Shown: positions 52,791-61,329, counted from the stretch's first letter. The stretch is 64,000 nucleotides of DNA from Bacteroidota bacterium (GCA_023460855.1 JAEWOS010000018.1:1-64000), one strand, 5' to 3'. Made by a program: numbers and translations. The notes: generated by a model not told the origin, from the sequence alone.

Positions 52791-53525
52791 ATTTTACACA
52801 TAAATGGGATTAGACTATTCAATTTTGACATACATAAAAAAAGAAAAAATAAAAGATTCTTTTAATTGGCTTTTAAACAATACTGATGATGATGAAACAG
52901 AAATATCTTTGAATCAAGATTCTTTATTAATCAAAGGTCACAACTTTTCAAGTAACGTTGAAGACAATAGAGTTAACTATTCTACTTCAATTATTTTTGA
53001 TATAGACCTACCAATAATTGAAACACTATATGAAAAGTACTCGACACATAAAGTTGAAATTTTCAAAGAAAACTTTATTTCAAAATATTTAGGAAACGGT
53101 AAAATCAGAATTGGAAATTTCGACGTGAGTATTACATATTTAACTGAAAAACAAATATACAAAATTGAATTTACTGCTGTTACTACAGATATGAGCTGTA
53201 TGCTAGACGAATCTGAATCAGTAAAAAATTGGATTAATGAATTTTCACAAATATCAGACTCAATTCTAAGTTGTATTAATGAGGAAGATAATGCATACAT
53301 AATACTTTTTGAAGAAGGTAATAAAACTTATGAAAAGTTAACCGATGATAGATATATTGATGACGTAGTAATAAAACTAATTGATAAAAAAAACTACAGC
53401 TAACAAGCGTTTGGCAAGATTGCGAATTTTGTAGTAAATTCACTTTTACGTTTCGCAAGAAATTTTATCTTTAACAGAAAATAATTGGTTCCGAAGCTCG
53501 CAACCTCGCCAAGCGCCGGAACGTT
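52781..53525 (+). mobile_element. Integron-like cassette 3
   Basis: Starts GTTAGCTGTA (52781-52790). The exact complement TACAGCTAAC (53395-53404) contains the ORF's last two codons and stop. The tail is the cleanest attC-like site of the array: TAACAAGCGTTTGGCAAGAT (53401-53420, continuing TGCGA) pairs with TCGCAACCTCGCCAAGCGCC (53498-53517, continuing GGAACGTT), with a variable middle of about 70 bases. Confidence 0.75.
52804..53403 (+). CDS. Soluble protein of unknown function (cassette 3)
   Basis: 199 residues beginning MGLDYSILTYIKKEKI. No signal peptide and no membrane helix. The sequence alternates short strands and acidic stretches (NTDDDETEISLNQDSL, INEEDNAYIILFEEGN), which looks like a mixed alpha/beta protein. 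Family unknown. Very AT-rich. The stop codon lies inside the 3' boundary repeat, as seen in compact integron cassettes. Confidence 0.65.
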   Translation: MGLDYSILTYIKKEKIKDSFNWLLNNTDDDETEISLNQDSLLIKGHNFSSNVEDNRVNYSTSIIFDIDLPIIETLYEKYSTHKVEIFKENFISKYLGNGKIRIGNFDVSITYLTEKQIYKIEFTAVTTDMSCMLDESESVKNWINEFSQISDSILSCINEEDNAYIILFEEGNKTYEKLTDDRYIDDVVIKLIDKKNYS

Positions 53526-53529
53526 GTGT
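53398..53529 (+). repeat. attC-like site between cassettes 3 and 4
   Basis: About 130 bp bounded by AGCTAAC and GTTGTGT. Outer arms of about 25 bases are complementary with a few mismatches and extrahelical bases (AAGCG/CGCTT-type, TTGGCAAG/CTCGCCAA, TTGCGA/TCGCAA). Such incomplete pairing is typical of attC sites, which recombine as folded single strands. Confidence 0.7.
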
Positions 53530-54252
53530 GTAACTATGAAAAGAATGTCGCTAAAATGAAAAATCTGATACTTTTGATCTCAATACTGACTACAAATTTC
53601 ATTTTTGGTCAAGATTCAAGTTGTGAATATTTTTTATCATTCAATGATGTACAAAGTAGCTTATATGACTATGAAATTCTTGTAGAAGATAATGCCGAAA
53701 AACAATCTGTAGAAAATATAAAAAAACAATTTAAAGGAAACTATTCTTTGAAGAAACTAAACTGTGCATTATTCAAATCAGAAGATGGAACGGAAATTAT
53801 TTCAGGTTTTAGAGATGATTATTGTTATCCACATTCTGACATTAAAAAACAACTAAGGATAATCGTTGCAAGGAAAAATAAAAAGACTTCCAAAATTGAG
53901 ATAATGTACGCTACAGCACCATTAGGAACAAGAAGAACAAAAATAGAGATTGAAAAATTTATATCTGGAAAACGAGAAGTGGAAATTTATTCTTTCGATA
54001 ATTTCCTTAAAGATACACAAAACTCAAATGTTTGGTTCAATACTGTATTAGAATCAACCCGAACAATTAAATTTAAATGAAATCAATAGTGGAAAAATAG
54101 CTACACACAACATATTCTATGACAAAAAACAAGTAAAAAAAGAGATATTTTTTCAGTTTTTTTATTGGGTGTAGGTCTGCATTTTTACAAACGGTGTCCC
54201 TCGTTCGATAACGGCAAAAATACGCCCGACCAACTTGCATTTGATGTTGTTT
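53523..54252 (+). mobile_element. Integron-like cassette 4
   Basis: Starts GTTGTGTGTA (53523-53532); the exact complement TACACACAAC (54102-54111) lies after the ORF. The tail repeats AACATATTCTATGACAAAAAACA and TCTGCATTTT from cassette 1's tail. A plausible end is GTTGT at 54246, where TTGCATTTGATGTTG pairs loosely with AACATATTCTATGACAA. No further ORF is bracketed downstream; 54253-54426 shows no gene. Confidence 0.6.
53556..54080 (+). CDS. Exported protein of unknown function (cassette 4)
   Basis: 174 residues from the ATG at 53556, which begins a clear signal peptide (MKNLILLISILTTNFIFGQ). An upstream ATG at 53535 adds charged residues before it and starts only 2 bases after the boundary repeat, so I consider it unlikely. 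Three cysteines occur in the mature part (SCEY, NCALF, DYCYPH). No family recognised. AT-rich like the other cassette ORFs. Confidence 0.65.
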   Translation: MKNLILLISILTTNFIFGQDSSCEYFLSFNDVQSSLYDYEILVEDNAEKQSVENIKKQFKGNYSLKKLNCALFKSEDGTEIISGFRDDYCYPHSDIKKQLRIIVARKNKKTSKIEIMYATAPLGTRRTKIEIEKFISGKREVEIYSFDNFLKDTQNSNVWFNTVLESTRTIKFK

Positions 54253-54426
54253 AACACCAGCATGCTGTGCTTGCCTCTTCTTTTTTTTCGGTTGTATGAT
54301 TGTTGCAACTCCCACTCCGCATCTTTCCAGACCTTGCGAAAAACCCGCTGAATTCTGAAAATAAATTTAATATAAATCTCTCCAAAAATCTGCTACATTT
54401 ACCGCAACAAAAATTAGAAATCAGCC

Positions 54427-54954
54427 ATGAAAAAAAATCTTTTTCTGATCGCAGTTCTGTTCAGCACTGCCGCATTTTCACAAATCAGATATTCCGGGAA
54501 AATTGAAGCAGAATATAACTTCAATCTTTCAAGAACGGTGACGGTGGATCCGGGACCAAACTGGCAGGGATATAATCTGGATAACAGGCAATCTGGACTT
54601 GGTGCCAACTTTATTAACGGGGTGTTTTTTAATCAGAAATTTTTTGCGGGACTCGGAGTTGGATATAATCATTTCTCACGGAGAAATGCTGCGCAGAATA
54701 ACGTTTCAGGAATTTTGGTCTTAGCTAACGGAGAATATGTAGACCTTTCCAAGCCGAGATCTGTTCTTTTTTATGCAAATGCAGGGGTTAGCCATATCTG
54801 GAACCAGTATGATAATGGAAGCACAACAGAATTTATTGAAGGAGGCGTTGGGTATAATTTTCCATTTTTATCAAATCATTTATATATAAAAACAGGTTTC
54901 GCCTCTATGCAGCAGTCGGTTTTTTATAAACTGGGAGCCGGTTTCCGGTTTTAA
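54427..54954 (+). CDS. Small outer-membrane beta-barrel protein
   Basis: 175 residues with a signal peptide (MKKNLFLIAVLFSTAAFSQ). The mature part has about eight amphipathic strands and a C-terminal aromatic residue (LGAGFRF), typical of OmpX/OmpW-sized barrels. Function unknown. GC content returns to the chromosomal level here, marking the end of the cassette region. The stop overlaps the converging small gene by 4 bp. Confidence 0.75.
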   Translation: MKKNLFLIAVLFSTAAFSQIRYSGKIEAEYNFNLSRTVTVDPGPNWQGYNLDNRQSGLGANFINGVFFNQKFFAGLGVGYNHFSRRNAAQNNVSGILVLANGEYVDLSKPRSVLFYANAGVSHIWNQYDNGSTTEFIEGGVGYNFPFLSNHLYIKTGFASMQQSVFYKLGAGFRF

Positions 54955-55187
54955 TTCATGCCGGAAATCTTTTCTGCATATTCCTTGGCAAATTTCTTCT
55001 GGTCTTCTTTCAGTTCGTCCATGGTTTTCGGAAGGGTATAGTTGAAGAGTATTTTTTCTTCATCATCCAGGAAAATGAGTTCCTTTTCTTCACCGTCGAT
55101 CATCTGGGAAAAAATTTCCCACATCGATGTGTCGCGCACTTTCAGCAGATCAAAAAACTGCGACGCCTGAATTACCAATTTTTTCAT
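54951..55187 (-). CDS. Small protein of unknown function
   Basis: 78 residues, soluble and acidic/basic mixed (MKKLVIQASQFFDLLKVRD... KFAKEYAEKISGMN). No motif recognised. It begins 1 bp after the DUF5686 gene, so it is the second gene of that operon and may assist the outer-membrane protein, which is inference. Confidence 0.65.
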   Translation of the reverse strand: MKKLVIQASQFFDLLKVRDTSMWEIFSQMIDGEEKELIFLDDEEKILFNYTLPKTMDELKEDQKKFAKEYAEKISGMN

Positions 55188-55188
55188 A

Positions 55189-57612
55189 TTACCTGTCCAG
55201 GAATTTTAATTTAAACTGAAGCCCAAAATTATCAGAGAATTTATCGGTACTGTAATGTCCGACACGGTAAAAGAGCCCCAGATTGAACCAGCTGGAAAGG
55301 AAATTATTCCATTCAATACCAACTTCCTGATAAAGGTGGTCCAGTTTTTCGAATTCAAACTGATGATATTCCGGATTGCGCATATCGCCGATTACCGCAC
55401 GGTAAATCAGGTCTAAACTCGAAACATTCTGTCCGATACTTTTGAAATACCAGGGAATGCGGTGTGAAAGGTAAGTACCCACAAATTTATCGTTGTAGTA
55501 TTTTCCGCCTTTCATGGTTGCAAAACCTAAATAGGACGTCAGATTGAATTTAAACGCATTGTTTCCGGCCAGTCCGTTCATCGTAAAATTGTGCTGAATC
55601 GGTGCATCGCCAAGCATGATACCGCCAAAAAGTCGTACACCTGTTCTTCCTAAAACCGTCGGAAAAGAATGGATGATTAAAGCGTCCAGCCTTGTGTAAT
55701 TCAGTTCACCGCCTGCTCCTTCAACAGCCTGTTCCACGTTTACAAAAAATTCTGGCATTCGGCGGTCCATCGTGAATTTTCCGGTCGGCGTCATAATTGA
55801 TTTCGAATTCGGCAGGTAATGAAACGAAGCGAAAAAACTGGTATTCCGGAATTCGCTTCCCTGATTTCTGAAGCTGTACGGAAACAGAATTTCTTCATTC
55901 TGGTGCTGCGCAGCAAGCTTCATCGTAAGCGAACGCGTAAGATCGTAGAGATAGGAAAGACGGCCGCCTTCATAATGGTAGAAGCGGTCGTTTCTCATGG
56001 CAAGTCCGGCGTTGTTCAGTTTCATGCGAACATCCCAGAAATTTTCGCTGAATCTTCCGGCAACGAAAACATCGTTGAAATATTCGGCGCGCAATACAGA
56101 AACGCGGTCGAGCGTTGTTTTTACGTCAACACCCGCACCGAACTTTATTCCGCGGTCTTTGAAACCGTAAGCAATGTAGGCGTCCGGAGAAATGTATTTG
56201 TGGAAGCGGTCGTTCAGTTTTGCGTGCGCTCCGATTCTGATTCCTTCATAAAGATTATACCCGATCAGTTTTCCGAGATCGAAATCGAACATTCCTTTCC
56301 TGAATTTTCCGGTGAGCAGTGCAGAATAATTCCGCGCTCTTTCTTCGATGTTATATTCCTGACCGAGGCTGTCGATAACGTTATACGTATTTCTTTCACG
56401 CTCCGAAAGCGGAATTTGCCGGTACTGTTCCAGCAGCGAACCGTCTGCATTTTTTACATCGTAGGTATATCCTTTGAAATCGGATGCTTTGGCGTCAATT
56501 GGCGTCTGATGATCGAAGTAAACCGCATTCACAAAACCGTAGGACCGGAAACTTTCGGGTTCGCTGTCGTCATCCGGATTGTTTTTGCGTTCTTTTCGCT
56601 GTTCTTTGGTTTCCATGTTCACGTTCGTCAGCTTCATTTTGATGCTTTCGGCCTGCAGAAACCATTTCCCGTTAATGTATTTCCAAATGCTCGTGGTATT
56701 TCCGTCACTTTTTATCTTCCGGTTGCTTTCTATTTTTTTCAGGCCGGCCGTTTCCACATCAACGTACAGATAACCGTTAAAGCGCTCTCTCTGACGCGGT
56801 CTGCGGTAAGTAACTTCCCGGAAACGGATTACGTAGTTCATTCTTCCGTCAATATCGATGCTGTCTGTAAGAAAATAACGGTAAATATTTCTGTTTTCCG
56901 GCCTTACTTCGCGGGGCATCCTGCTTCTGTTGCTTTGCAGCGCCATCATCTGGTAAATAGGCTGCGAAAGACCTGCAACACGGTTGTCGAGCACATTGAT
57001 TTTCTCACCGTACTGTTCCGAATACAGAAACTCCTGAGCGCGTTCCCAGAGAAAAAGTTTGCTGTTTGCAAATACTTCTTTAACGCTGAGTGTACTGTCG
57101 GCGCTTACTTTATTTTTCGTGATTGAAAAACGGTCCATATAACGCACCATATCATTCCACGCCTGGTTGTTTTGCTTGATACTGTCCTCGTCGATGTCAA
57201 CCGATAATTTTTCGTAAGATTTATAGGAATAGGAGGGAAGGCTTTTCGGAGAATTCTGATCATATTTTGCAACCACTTCATCCAGAATTTTCAGCGCGCG
57301 CGGATCGCTTTTATCTTCCAGTACAACGGTTTCTATTGCCTGCAGGCGCTGTTCAATCCTGCTCATTGTTACTTCGATGTGTTTGTCTGTAAGCACATCC
57401 TCATTGTAATATCCTGCCGCTTTCACTTTCAGAATTTTACAGTTTGTCCGGAAATTCAGTTCGCCGGCTGTGTTGGTGTAGCCGATGGTTTTTCCTCCGC
57501 AAAGTACTGCTGCTTTCTGTACAGGCTGCCGGTCCGCGGTGATCACCTTTATCGTATTTTGGCCAGGGGTAAAACCGCAAATAAGCAGAAGAAAAAATAT
57601 AATGATTCGCAT
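55189..57612 (-). CDS. DUF5686 / carboxypeptidase-regulatory-like outer-membrane protein
   Basis: 807 residues. Signal peptide (MRIIIFFLLLICGFTPGQ), then a carboxypeptidase-regulatory-like beta domain (about 20-85), a DUF5686 region beginning SLPSYSYKSYEKLSV near 127 and a C-terminal half rich in barrel strands ending in LQFKLKFLDR. Such proteins are abundant in Bacteroidota outer membranes; their substrate is unknown. A -7 box lies at 57644-57651. The antisense frame at 55819-57126 is a shadow. Confidence 0.88.
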   Translation of the reverse strand: MRIIIFFLLLICGFTPGQNTIKVITADRQPVQKAAVLCGGKTIGYTNTAGELNFRTNCKILKVKAAGYYNEDVLTDKHIEVTMSRIEQRLQAIETVVLEDKSDPRALKILDEVVAKYDQNSPKSLPSYSYKSYEKLSVDIDEDSIKQNNQAWNDMVRYMDRFSITKNKVSADSTLSVKEVFANSKLFLWERAQEFLYSEQYGEKINVLDNRVAGLSQPIYQMMALQSNRSRMPREVRPENRNIYRYFLTDSIDIDGRMNYVIRFREVTYRRPRQRERFNGYLYVDVETAGLKKIESNRKIKSDGNTTSIWKYINGKWFLQAESIKMKLTNVNMETKEQRKERKNNPDDDSEPESFRSYGFVNAVYFDHQTPIDAKASDFKGYTYDVKNADGSLLEQYRQIPLSERERNTYNVIDSLGQEYNIEERARNYSALLTGKFRKGMFDFDLGKLIGYNLYEGIRIGAHAKLNDRFHKYISPDAYIAYGFKDRGIKFGAGVDVKTTLDRVSVLRAEYFNDVFVAGRFSENFWDVRMKLNNAGLAMRNDRFYHYEGGRLSYLYDLTRSLTMKLAAQHQNEEILFPYSFRNQGSEFRNTSFFASFHYLPNSKSIMTPTGKFTMDRRMPEFFVNVEQAVEGAGGELNYTRLDALIIHSFPTVLGRTGVRLFGGIMLGDAPIQHNFTMNGLAGNNAFKFNLTSYLGFATMKGGKYYNDKFVGTYLSHRIPWYFKSIGQNVSSLDLIYRAVIGDMRNPEYHQFEFEKLDHLYQEVGIEWNNFLSSWFNLGLFYRVGHYSTDKFSDNFGLQFKLKFLDR

Positions 57613-57643
57613 ATTACCTGAAGTCTTTATTGATGGGGTTTTG

Positions 57644-57651
57644 CAAAAATA
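57644..57651 (-). promoter_or_regulatory. -7 box of the DUF5686 gene
   Basis: On the minus strand this reads TATTTTTG, a consensus match, 31 bases before the ATG. Confidence 0.5.
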
Positions 57652-57752
57652 CGACTCTGATTAAATATGTGTTTATATGTTAAAGACTTCGGTTTATATT
57701 TTGGTATGAAGATTGTCATATGGAAAACCGCCTGCCAAATGGTCAAATTAAT

Positions 57753-57760
57753 TAATTTTG
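57753..57760 (+). promoter_or_regulatory. -7 box of the coiled-coil protein gene
   Basis: TAATTTTG matches the consensus, 20 bases before the ATG. Confidence 0.45.
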
Positions 57761-57780
57761 TATAGATAAAATTCAAGAAA

Positions 57781-58203
57781 ATGATGAAAAAATTTATTAC
57801 CGGTGCTGCATTTTTGCTGATTTCAGCGGGTACATCTGCACTTTACGCACAAAGTGCTGCTGAAATGAAAAAACAGGTGGAAACTCTGAAGCTGCAAACC
57901 GAAATACTGAATAAGAAAATCGATCTGGAAAACGAAAAAACCAGAAACGAAAAACTGAAGGGCAACGTGGAGAAAATCAACGCCAGAGCTGACCGCAAAA
58001 CCGGAGATTACTCGTCTTCCAACGATCCTGGCGCAACAGCAAAAGATGCTAAAAACGCCGCCAAACTGCTTAAAGAAACAGAATCTGTAAACCGCGATCT
58101 GCAGCGCAGTTCAACAAAAATGGTCGATCTTACTGCGGATATCCAAAAACTCCAGATCAAACTGGACAGGCAGACTTACAAAGTTGAGATTACAGAGAAA
58201 TAA
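57781..58203 (+). CDS. Exported coiled-coil protein of unknown function
   Basis: 140 residues. Signal peptide (MMKKFITGAAFLLISAGTSALYAQ), then a nearly continuous helix with heptad character (MKKQVETLKLQTEILNKKI, ENEKTRNEKLKGNVEKI) and a second helical stretch (TADIQKLQIKLDRQTYKVE). It may form periplasmic dimers. No family recognised. Two hairpins follow it. Confidence 0.75.
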   Translation: MMKKFITGAAFLLISAGTSALYAQSAAEMKKQVETLKLQTEILNKKIDLENEKTRNEKLKGNVEKINARADRKTGDYSSSNDPGATAKDAKNAAKLLKETESVNRDLQRSSTKMVDLTADIQKLQIKLDRQTYKVEITEK

Positions 58204-58206
58204 TTA

Positions 58207-58267
58207 AAGAGGCGTTAAGCCTCTTTTCTCAATAGAAGGTCTGTCCGTTTTGGACGGGCCTTTTTAT
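58207..58267 (+). terminator. Tandem terminators
   Basis: AGAGGC/GCCTCT at 58207-58222 followed by TTTTCTC, then GGTCTGTCC/GGACGGGCC at 58238-58261 followed by TTTTTATTT. The second is the stronger. Confidence 0.75.
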
Positions 58268-58279
58268 TTCAGAATAATT

Positions 58280-58672
58280 CTAAGAATACAGTTTCTCAAT
58301 TTTATCTGTAAGTGCAGCCATAAAGTTCTGCAAAGGCTTTTCCACCATCATTTTGATGAAGGGATTGAACTTGCCTTCAAAAAACATCTGTGCTTCGGTC
58401 TGTGCTTCCGACAGTGCGTTTAGATGCGTTGCCAGTTCAAAATCTAGGCTCGAACTAGCAGATCTGAGAACCGCTTTGTTTTCCGTGATTTCTCCCAGTT
58501 TCAGCGCGATTTCCGGCATTCCTTTCAGTGCAAATTTAAATCCATCCGAAATCGCTTCGAATTTCTGCAGTCCATCCGGCATCAGCTGTTCATAATTCGT
58601 AGGATTTTTCAGAAGTTCTACGATTTCTGCAACCGGCTTATTAAGGATGATTTTTCTTCCTTCTAAATTCAT
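58280..58672 (-). CDS. SRPBCC-family protein
   Basis: 130 residues from the ATG at 58672 (MNLEGRKIILNKPVAEIVEL). The START/Bet v1-like pattern is a first strand, two short helices, five strands and a long C-terminal helix (KMMVEKPLQNFMAALTDKIE). The family binds hydrophobic ligands. The much longer frame reaching 58957 runs through the divergent Nudix gene and is not real. It shares a 31 bp promoter region with that gene. Confidence 0.85.
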   Translation of the reverse strand: MNLEGRKIILNKPVAEIVELLKNPTNYEQLMPDGLQKFEAISDGFKFALKGMPEIALKLGEITENKAVLRSASSSLDFELATHLNALSEAQTEAQMFFEGKFNPFIKMMVEKPLQNFMAALTDKIEKLYS

Positions 58673-58677
58673 TTTTA

Positions 58678-58685
58678 TACTTTTG
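58678..58685 (+). promoter_or_regulatory. -7 box of the Nudix gene
   Basis: TACTTTTG matches the consensus, 18 bases before the ATG at 58704. Confidence 0.45.
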
Positions 58686-58700
58686 TGCAAATTAGTGCTG

Positions 58701-58708
58701 CAAATGTA
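58701..58708 (-). promoter_or_regulatory. -7 box of the SRPBCC gene
   Basis: On the minus strand this reads TACATTTG. It overlaps the Nudix start codon, so the two promoters face each other across 31 bp. Confidence 0.45.
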
Positions 58709-59312
58709 TAAAGTTTTTGTGAACGAGAAAAAACTCACAATCTCGAGGTTCCCGGAGGAAATCGAAAAAAACATGAGATTTGAAGGTTTCGCAACTTTAG
58801 AAATAGCAGTGGACCTTCTGCAGAATACTTCCTGCCCGACCATGAATGTGTATGGGGAAAACCTTGAAGAAATTTGGGAAGATTTTACGCACATGTTCCG
58901 CGTTATTGAGGCAGCAGGAGGAATTGTCACCAATAAAAATAACGAAACGCTCTTCATAAAGCGCCTTGGGAAATGGGATTTACCGAAAGGAAAAATTGAA
59001 GCAGGAGAATCGCTGGAACAGGCTGCGCTTCGCGAGGTGGAAGAGGAAACCGGACTTCATTCTCTAATTCTCGAAGAATTTATTAACAATACCTTTCATA
59101 TTTACACCGAACGCAACGGAACGCGTGTGCTAAAAATCACGTACTGGTTCAGCATGAGCTGTGTAGGAGATGAAAAAGCGATTCCGCAGGAAGAAGAAGG
59201 TATTACAGAAGTGGACTGGAAAACCGACAGCAGAATCCGTGATGAAGTATTTCCTACAACGTTTGAAAATATCAAACTCATTCTGAACGAAGTGTGGGAG
59301 AAAAAACCCTGA
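58704..59312 (+). CDS. Nudix hydrolase
   Basis: 202 residues from the ATG at 58704. The Nudix box GKIEAGESLEQAALREVEEE (then TGL) is intact near residues 93-115. An N-terminal domain of about 70 residues precedes it (MYKVFVNEKKLTISRFPEEI), seen in a Bacteroidota subgroup. Substrate unknown; the family cleaves nucleoside diphosphates linked to other moieties. It converges with corA, 6 bp apart. Confidence 0.9.
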   Translation: MYKVFVNEKKLTISRFPEEIEKNMRFEGFATLEIAVDLLQNTSCPTMNVYGENLEEIWEDFTHMFRVIEAAGGIVTNKNNETLFIKRLGKWDLPKGKIEAGESLEQAALREVEEETGLHSLILEEFINNTFHIYTERNGTRVLKITYWFSMSCVGDEKAIPQEEEGITEVDWKTDSRIRDEVFPTTFENIKLILNEVWEKKP

Positions 59313-59318
59313 CCGCAA

Positions 59319-60218
59319 TTACCATCTTTTTTTCCGCATATACAGAAAAGTAAGTACCACGATTAATCCCATCAATCCGAGCGTGTACCAATAGCCGTTT
59401 TTCATTTCCAGTTCCGGCATAAATCTGAAATTCATCCCGTAAAGTCCTGCGACGAAAGTAATCGGTAAAAAATATACGGAATACTGCGCCAGAACTTTCA
59501 TTACCTGATTCGCTTTCTGATCGCTGAGCGCCAAAAACATGGAAATGAGGTTTGTTGCCTGCACATTTAAATGGTCGAAATCCGAAAGAACATCTTTGTA
59601 TTTGTCGCGCATATCCGTAATTTCTGCATTCGTGAGGCTTAAGTTTGAAAATTTTTCCGTCCACTCCTGCGACATATTCAGAATTCTCGTGTTCATTCCG
59701 GACTTTCTTTTCAACCGGTAAAGCCGCCTCAACTGATTGCTCGAATTGGAATTTTTCAGGAAGATTTCATTTTCCATATTATCCATAATCTCGAGCAGGT
59801 TCTGCGATTCATCATCGAAAGATTTAATCACTTTTAAAGCGAGTTTCAGCGCAATCTGATCGGCATTTATTTCTGTTTTCAGTGCCGCAAGGTCGGCAAG
59901 TGTTTCCACAACGCTGCGGTTTTTCATGCGGTGAACCGTGATGATATTTCCTTCGAGCAGAAAAATTCCCAGTTTGGTGGAAACATCGCTGATGCTGTTT
60001 AACGTTGAACGTTCCAGGTCGGTATTTTCGCGAAGCAGAAAAAAATGCAGTCCGTCCGCATCTTCATATTTTGGAAGGTGGTTAGGATCCACGGTGTCTT
60101 CCAGCAACAGCGGATCAATTTTGTACTTTTCATGCAGCATGAAGAGATCTTCAGCAGTGGCGCCTTCCACATCAATCCATTCGCAGCCCTGATTTTTGAA
60201 TACCGTTTTAATGCCCAT
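59319..60218 (-). CDS. corA: CorA-type magnesium/cobalt transporter
   Basis: 299 residues from the ATG at 60218. A large cytoplasmic helical domain (1-235) precedes two membrane helices; the signature GMNFRFMPE follows the first of them and the last helix ends in a basic tail. It forms a pentameric channel for Mg2+ uptake. The longer frame to 60323 crosses the fabH promoter and start and is rejected. Confidence 0.93.
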   Translation of the reverse strand: MGIKTVFKNQGCEWIDVEGATAEDLFMLHEKYKIDPLLLEDTVDPNHLPKYEDADGLHFFLLRENTDLERSTLNSISDVSTKLGIFLLEGNIITVHRMKNRSVVETLADLAALKTEINADQIALKLALKVIKSFDDESQNLLEIMDNMENEIFLKNSNSSNQLRRLYRLKRKSGMNTRILNMSQEWTEKFSNLSLTNAEITDMRDKYKDVLSDFDHLNVQATNLISMFLALSDQKANQVMKVLAQYSVYFLPITFVAGLYGMNFRFMPELEMKNGYWYTLGLMGLIVVLTFLYMRKKRW

Positions 60219-60263
60219 AGCCGAAAACTCCCGCTTTTTTAAATATTGCGTCCTAAATAGTAA

Positions 60264-60271
60264 TATATTTG
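60264..60271 (+). promoter_or_regulatory. -7 box of fabH
   Basis: TATATTTG matches the consensus, 19 bases before the ATG. On the other strand TAATTTTG at 60273-60280 could serve corA. Confidence 0.5.
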
Positions 60272-60290
60272 CCAAAATTAATAAAAACTT

Positions 60291-61313
60291 ATGTTCAAAA
60301 GCGTTATAAAAGGATGCGGACATTATGTGCCGGAAAACGTGGTTACAAATGATGATTTAGCGCAAAAAATGAAAACCAGTGACGAGTGGATTACCGAACG
60401 TACCGGTATTAAAGAAAGACGTCACCGTAAAAACAGGCATGACGCGGAGGAAACCACTGCATATCTTGGTTTCAAAGCTGCAGAAATGGCCATTGCCGAT
60501 GCCGGACTAACAGCCAAAGACATCGATTATATCGTTTTCGCAACGCTTTCACCGGATTATTTTTTTCCGGGATGCGGTGTTCTATTGCAGGAAATGCTCG
60601 GCTGTGATACAATCGGTGCGCTGGATGTGAGAAACCAGTGCTCCGGATTTATCTATTCCATGAGCGTTGCAAATGCCTTTATAAAAGCAGGAATGTATAA
60701 GAACATTCTGGTGGTTGGTGCTGAAATCCATTCCTTCGGACTCGATTTTTCCGATGAAGGCAGAGGTGTTTCGGTAATTTTTGGTGACGGAGCCGGAGCT
60801 GTGGTTCTGTCTGCGTCCGAAAATCAAAACGATGGCGATATTCTCACTTTCAACATGCATTCCGAAGGTAAATACGCAGAAGAACTGGCCGTTCTTTTCC
60901 CGGGCACAAAAACCGGCTGGAGCGACACGATGATTAAATATCCCGAGATGCTGGATTCTAAAGACATCTATCCTTATATGAACGGTAATTTCGTTTTCAA
61001 ACATGCAGTAACACGTTTTCCTGAATGTATCATGGAAGCGCTGAACAAAGCCGGGAAAACGCCGCAGGATCTCGATTTGCTGATTCCGCATCAGGCGAAC
61101 CTCCGAATTTCGCAGTTTGTGCAGCAGCAGATGCAGCTTCCGGACGAAAAGGTATTCAACAATATTCAGAAATACGGAAATACTACTGCCGCTTCAATTC
61201 CGCTCGCGCTTTCCGAAGCCGTAAAAGAGGGTAGAGTGAAACGCGGAGATCTCGTCTGCCTCGCAGCTTTTGGCAGCGGATTTACGTGGGGAAGTGTTCT
61301 TCTTGAATATTAA
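60291..61313 (+). CDS. fabH: 3-oxoacyl-ACP synthase III (FabH)
   Basis: 340 residues. Triad residues are visible: C117 in RNQCSGFIYS, His in IPHQANLRI and Asn in YGNTTAASIPL. It condenses acetyl- or branched acyl-CoA with malonyl-ACP to start fatty acid synthesis; flavobacteria use branched primers. Bacteroidota carry several paralogues, so this copy could act in a dedicated lipid pathway. No fab or acpP gene is adjacent. Confidence 0.93.
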   Translation: MFKSVIKGCGHYVPENVVTNDDLAQKMKTSDEWITERTGIKERRHRKNRHDAEETTAYLGFKAAEMAIADAGLTAKDIDYIVFATLSPDYFFPGCGVLLQEMLGCDTIGALDVRNQCSGFIYSMSVANAFIKAGMYKNILVVGAEIHSFGLDFSDEGRGVSVIFGDGAGAVVLSASENQNDGDILTFNMHSEGKYAEELAVLFPGTKTGWSDTMIKYPEMLDSKDIYPYMNGNFVFKHAVTRFPECIMEALNKAGKTPQDLDLLIPHQANLRISQFVQQQMQLPDEKVFNNIQKYGNTTAASIPLALSEAVKEGRVKRGDLVCLAAFGSGFTWGSVLLEY

Positions 61314-61329
61314 TTGATTATGCAATATG

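Noticed and set aside
51100..54300. A complete integron
   Set aside because: No integrase gene and no attI/Pc region are in the window; only the cassette-like part can be claimed.
55819..57126. 435-residue open frame on the plus strand
   Set aside because: It lies wholly antisense to the DUF5686 gene, has a skewed composition with no domain, and follows from codon bias on the other strand.
58675..58957. N-terminal extension of the SRPBCC gene
   Set aside because: It runs antisense through the start and first 85 codons of the Nudix gene, which has an intact family N-terminus and promoter.
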